The notes under the pieces were generated by a model. The model was not told the DNA's origin, did no database searches, and worked only from the letters and a program-made list of their open reading frames with translations. Source: Corydoras sp. C115 (lineage: Eukaryota; Chordata; Actinopteri; Siluriformes; Callichthyidae). From it: a DNA stretch of 64,000 nucleotides. Position numbers and translations under genes: made by a program. The DNA is taken from contig JAFMOC010000235.1 of the NCBI GenBank assembly GCA_019802505.1, forward strand, positions 464,501 through 528,500, written 5' to 3'. Shown here in pieces: positions 60,771-64,000 of the stretch; the first letter of the stretch is position 1; every line of letters starts with the position of its first letter.

Positions 60771-63700
60771 CTGGTTTGAAGAACAAATATGAACTGATGA
60801 GCAAGTTAGAGCCAAACGGAAAAAGGCTTTTCTTTTGAAGAGGGTCAGAGTGACAGCATAACTGCAAGGCTTTTTAAAGGGAATTGAATTTCACATATTG
60901 TTCCTGAGAGTTTCAGCCTTTAGTGGATCTGCTCAAGCTTACAGTGAGTAATGTCCAAAACTCCACCAAAAAAAACCCAAAGCAAATCCTACTACAAAGA
61001 AAAAACCACAATGCATCCAAAACAAACCCTATGTGTATATATGTATTTAACAAATTAACTTTTAATCGTCAAATTAAACATTACTGACAATTTTACTGAC
61101 AATTAAACATTTTACAATTTTCCTCAAGACCAGTCTGTGTCTGTCTATTGATTTTTTTGGATGCCAGTCAGTTCAGGCAGATCGGAAGAACTTCCTGCCA
61201 CAGTGTCTAGCACACTATGGCCATTTTTAATTTCAGAAACGCTTACTAAACCCTATACAGAGTTCAATCCAGTGTTTTCACACAGATAAATAGCTCTTGG
61301 ACTCCAAAGCATTGTGGACCGTCGGAGTTAAATGTCAATAAAACATCTTTAAGAGCTCTGGAGTAAGAAAATGCAATTGCCCTATTGTCATTAGCCTTTT
61401 AGTTCCGGCATTCAAGTACAATGTAATCCAGGGCTTAGCTATCTAAATGTTAACAACATGGCAGAAGCCCGGTGTTCAAGTTGGGAGCTGGTTCACCAGC
61501 CTGGCCTTGCACTCCACATGCACAAAAATCTGCGGCTGATGGGTGGGAGGCAGAGTCACCAGATCTGCTAGCAACACAGAATATGGTTCCTCCAACTAAT
61601 TCAGAACTCTGTTGATGGGATAATAACAAAATAATAATAATAAATAAAACGGTTAAAATATGGTGACAATATAAATGTTGGAAAGTGTATGTGTTCCCTG
61701 CAGGTACCAGCTCTTGTCTTGTTTACATAACCATGTTCTCACAGCATGAATTCTCTCATCAGTTTCAAAGTGCGCCCCACACACAAAGCATCTTAAGAAG
61801 CCCAAACAGATGGAAGTCTGAGGAGGTCAGATCTGAAGCAGCACTGTCCGACCCAATCTGGCGATTTGTTCCCAGGTTGTCTACATCTATTTTTCCGAAA
61901 TCCACGTATGATCACAGCTTTTCTAAAGGAGGCACTAACTTGAGAACTAATGTGTTAACCTGGTTAGTTAGTAAGAAGGAAAAGTAGGAACTCTCAAAAA
62001 AGGTTACTATTTATTACCTGACAAACAGAACAGGGCATATCTACAACCTGCACTTTTGCAAAGCCTAACATATGGATTTATTGCCGTCGTCATCCCCAAA
62101 TCTGTTTGTTTTCCTTGTTCCTGTGCATTTATAAATGTGTTCACAAAACTCTGACAGATCTTTTGATTCATTTATAATTCATAACAACACATTTATGCAT
62201 TCATTATTCATAGCCAACTGCCCTACCTTACAAAAAGCTTGTGAGGTAAATGACAGGTTTAAACAACAACTCAAACGTCTTGATTTTTCATTCACCAGAC
62301 TAAGCACAAGACATCGCATATACTGCTGTACAAAACCCAATTATGCTCAACCTTATTCCCTGTGGCTTTTATAAGACTAAGAAAACACTCTCACATCTAA
62401 TTAATAGTCCCTCATTTTGCAGCTATGGACAATGAAGGAGTAATCAGCCAGAAAGGTGTCCGTCACCTTACAGACAAAAGCTGAGCAAAACTCATCAGCA
62501 GACAGCAGACAAAAGAAATCAAAAAAAGTTTGTGCGCTTCCAATTCAATTAAACATTGTTGCATGGATTGAGGTTCGTCCTGAGTGTATTCAGAACATCT
62601 TTAAACTCAGCTTAAAATATGCTGGTTAAACTGAAGAAGGCAACATTAGAGGATGCTAAAGATGGATTTCCTGCTAAAATTGATTTCTTGCCGGGAAGAA
62701 GATGACTGGATAGTAGTTCCTTCTACTGTGCATAGAACAGCAGGGAAACAAGAATTGATCAGTCAGACTCTTTCTCTCTCAGTCAATTAGCATACTGAAG
62801 AATTAAAATGAGATAAATTAGGTTTTTTCAATGAACATTCAACAATAAGTCGAATGAGTGACTGTCATGTAGAACAGTGGTTCTCAACCCGGGGTCCAGG
62901 GGGCTGCGCTAGGCTTTATCAGCTCTGAACTCGCTGTACTCTCTACTCTGGGATTTTAGAAACTTTGCCCAATATTTCTGACACTTCAGAAACCAGGCCA
63001 AGACTGAACACTCAAACTGTATTAAATTATTGACAGGCACTACTATTATGAAGGAAAATACCCAAAGGCCATTAGAGCTTTCTGCATGAATCTGGACATA
63101 TTAAAGCCCCCAGTAAAAAAGCATGAGGCATTATTAAAGAATTTTACATGTCATTTCTTTCCGTAGCCTTCAGCGAATAGAGCTGCGAGTTTCTCCAGTT
63201 TTAACTGATCACATTTGCCTCTTGCTTCTGTCTTTTCCATGTTACTCTAAAGAACACGTCGAACAGAAACGTAAATAAACCCTGCAATGTGAGATGCCGG
63301 CCGGTGTAAAATGCTGAGACGGGGGAAGCCAGAGACCAATTCCATTTCCATTTGAGCCTTAATCACCAAACCCAAGCTTATGCATTAGCGATTAGGGCTG
63401 TGGGGCTGCCATGCCTCTGGGTAGCCATCCACAAAACCCATTAGCACAGACTAGAATAGAGTTACTTTGAATTATATAGAGCCCAAGGTCTAATTGGGTG
63501 CTTTTTGACTGATGCCATATTGATTCCTGGATCCTCTTTCCTTTGACCCTTAACTCTGAAAACAATCAGAATTCAGAAACTTGGTCTTCCTTGGAGAAAA
63601 TTCTGGTCTAGTTCTAGCAGTACACCATAAACAATAATTATTTAAAGAAAAGACAGATGAGTAGAGCAGTAGAGAGAGTGACTGGTACGGTATTTTACAA

Positions 63701-64000
63701 AGTTTGCACTCGGCATATAAACATTATAAAACATTTATAATATTAAAGCAGCTCTTCTAAATCTGCAGCTCATGCACAACGTACAGCTCAAAGCTTAAGT
63801 AGTTCTCTAGTCTTTATTATACATGAACGCATATGCAGATATTCCATTGGTTATTTTTGTGACCCACTGCAGCTAAACACATTTTGATTATCATTTCTGC
63901 TCAAAAAGAAAAGAAAGCTTTAATGAGCAGGCTGTTTCTGTAGGATACTGCATTTCCTCCTCTATAACACCTCTTTCAAACACCATTTACATCCTCAGCA
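60771..64000 (-). other. pcgf3: pcgf3 intron, continues past the window
   Basis: No exon for the part of pcgf3 between RING and linker was found here. The sequence is mostly unique. A short hAT-like end motif is at 62876-62925. Around 63330-63530 the sequence is repeat-free with balanced composition, which could mark a conserved noncoding element; that needs alignment. Confidence 0.7.
62876..62925 (+). repeat. hAT-end-like motif
   Basis: CAGTGGTTCTCAACCCGGGG resembles the terminal sequence of many vertebrate hAT elements. No second terminus was recognised. Confidence 0.3.

Overview
The window looks like intergenic and intronic DNA of a teleost fish. It is AT-rich and dense in dinucleotide microsatellites. 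It carries fish-type interspersed repeats: a tRNA-headed SINE-like element with a GAAT-type tail, LINE 3'-tail motifs, Tc1/mariner debris and short TIR elements. One gene is certain. The last four coding exons of pcgf3 (Polycomb group RING finger 3) lie on the minus strand between about 60.8 and 54.9 kb. They encode the acidic linker and the RAWUL domain through the stop codon. All exon junctions fit in frame. The RING-encoding 5' exons must lie beyond the right edge.

Layout. 1-5.7 kb: no recognised gene, one old DNA-transposon-like repeat and a LINE-tail motif. 5.7-11.2 kb, minus strand: up to six candidate coding exons that I assembled by splice-site and phase reading. They would encode a short protein I cannot identify. 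11.2-37.5 kb: a gene-poor stretch with a Tc1/mariner transposase relic, a perfect 68-bp-arm inverted repeat and many microsatellites. 37.5-37.9 kb: a complete SINE-like copy with a 13-bp target-site duplication. 37.9-46.3 kb: gene-poor. 46.36-47.10 kb: one SINE-like copy inserted head-on inside another, each with its own target-site duplication. About 48.3-54.9 kb: probable pcgf3 3' UTR and downstream DNA, containing a TIR element. 54.9-64 kb: pcgf3 exons and introns.

The points most worth a second look are as follows. (1) A UG-repeat of about 28 units lies between a consensus branch point and the 3' splice site of an in-frame pcgf3 exon, as in the CFTR (TG)mTn arrangement. (2) A pcgf3 exon begins with a perfect 5' splice-site consensus, so its acceptor is a potential dual-use splice site. 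(3) There is an unrecognised minus-strand gene candidate at 5.8-11.2 kb, with one frame break. (4) The nested SINE pair and two perfect palindromic structures. No prokaryotic features, CRISPR arrays or rRNA genes are present. Everything here was read by eye from the sequence; no database search was possible.
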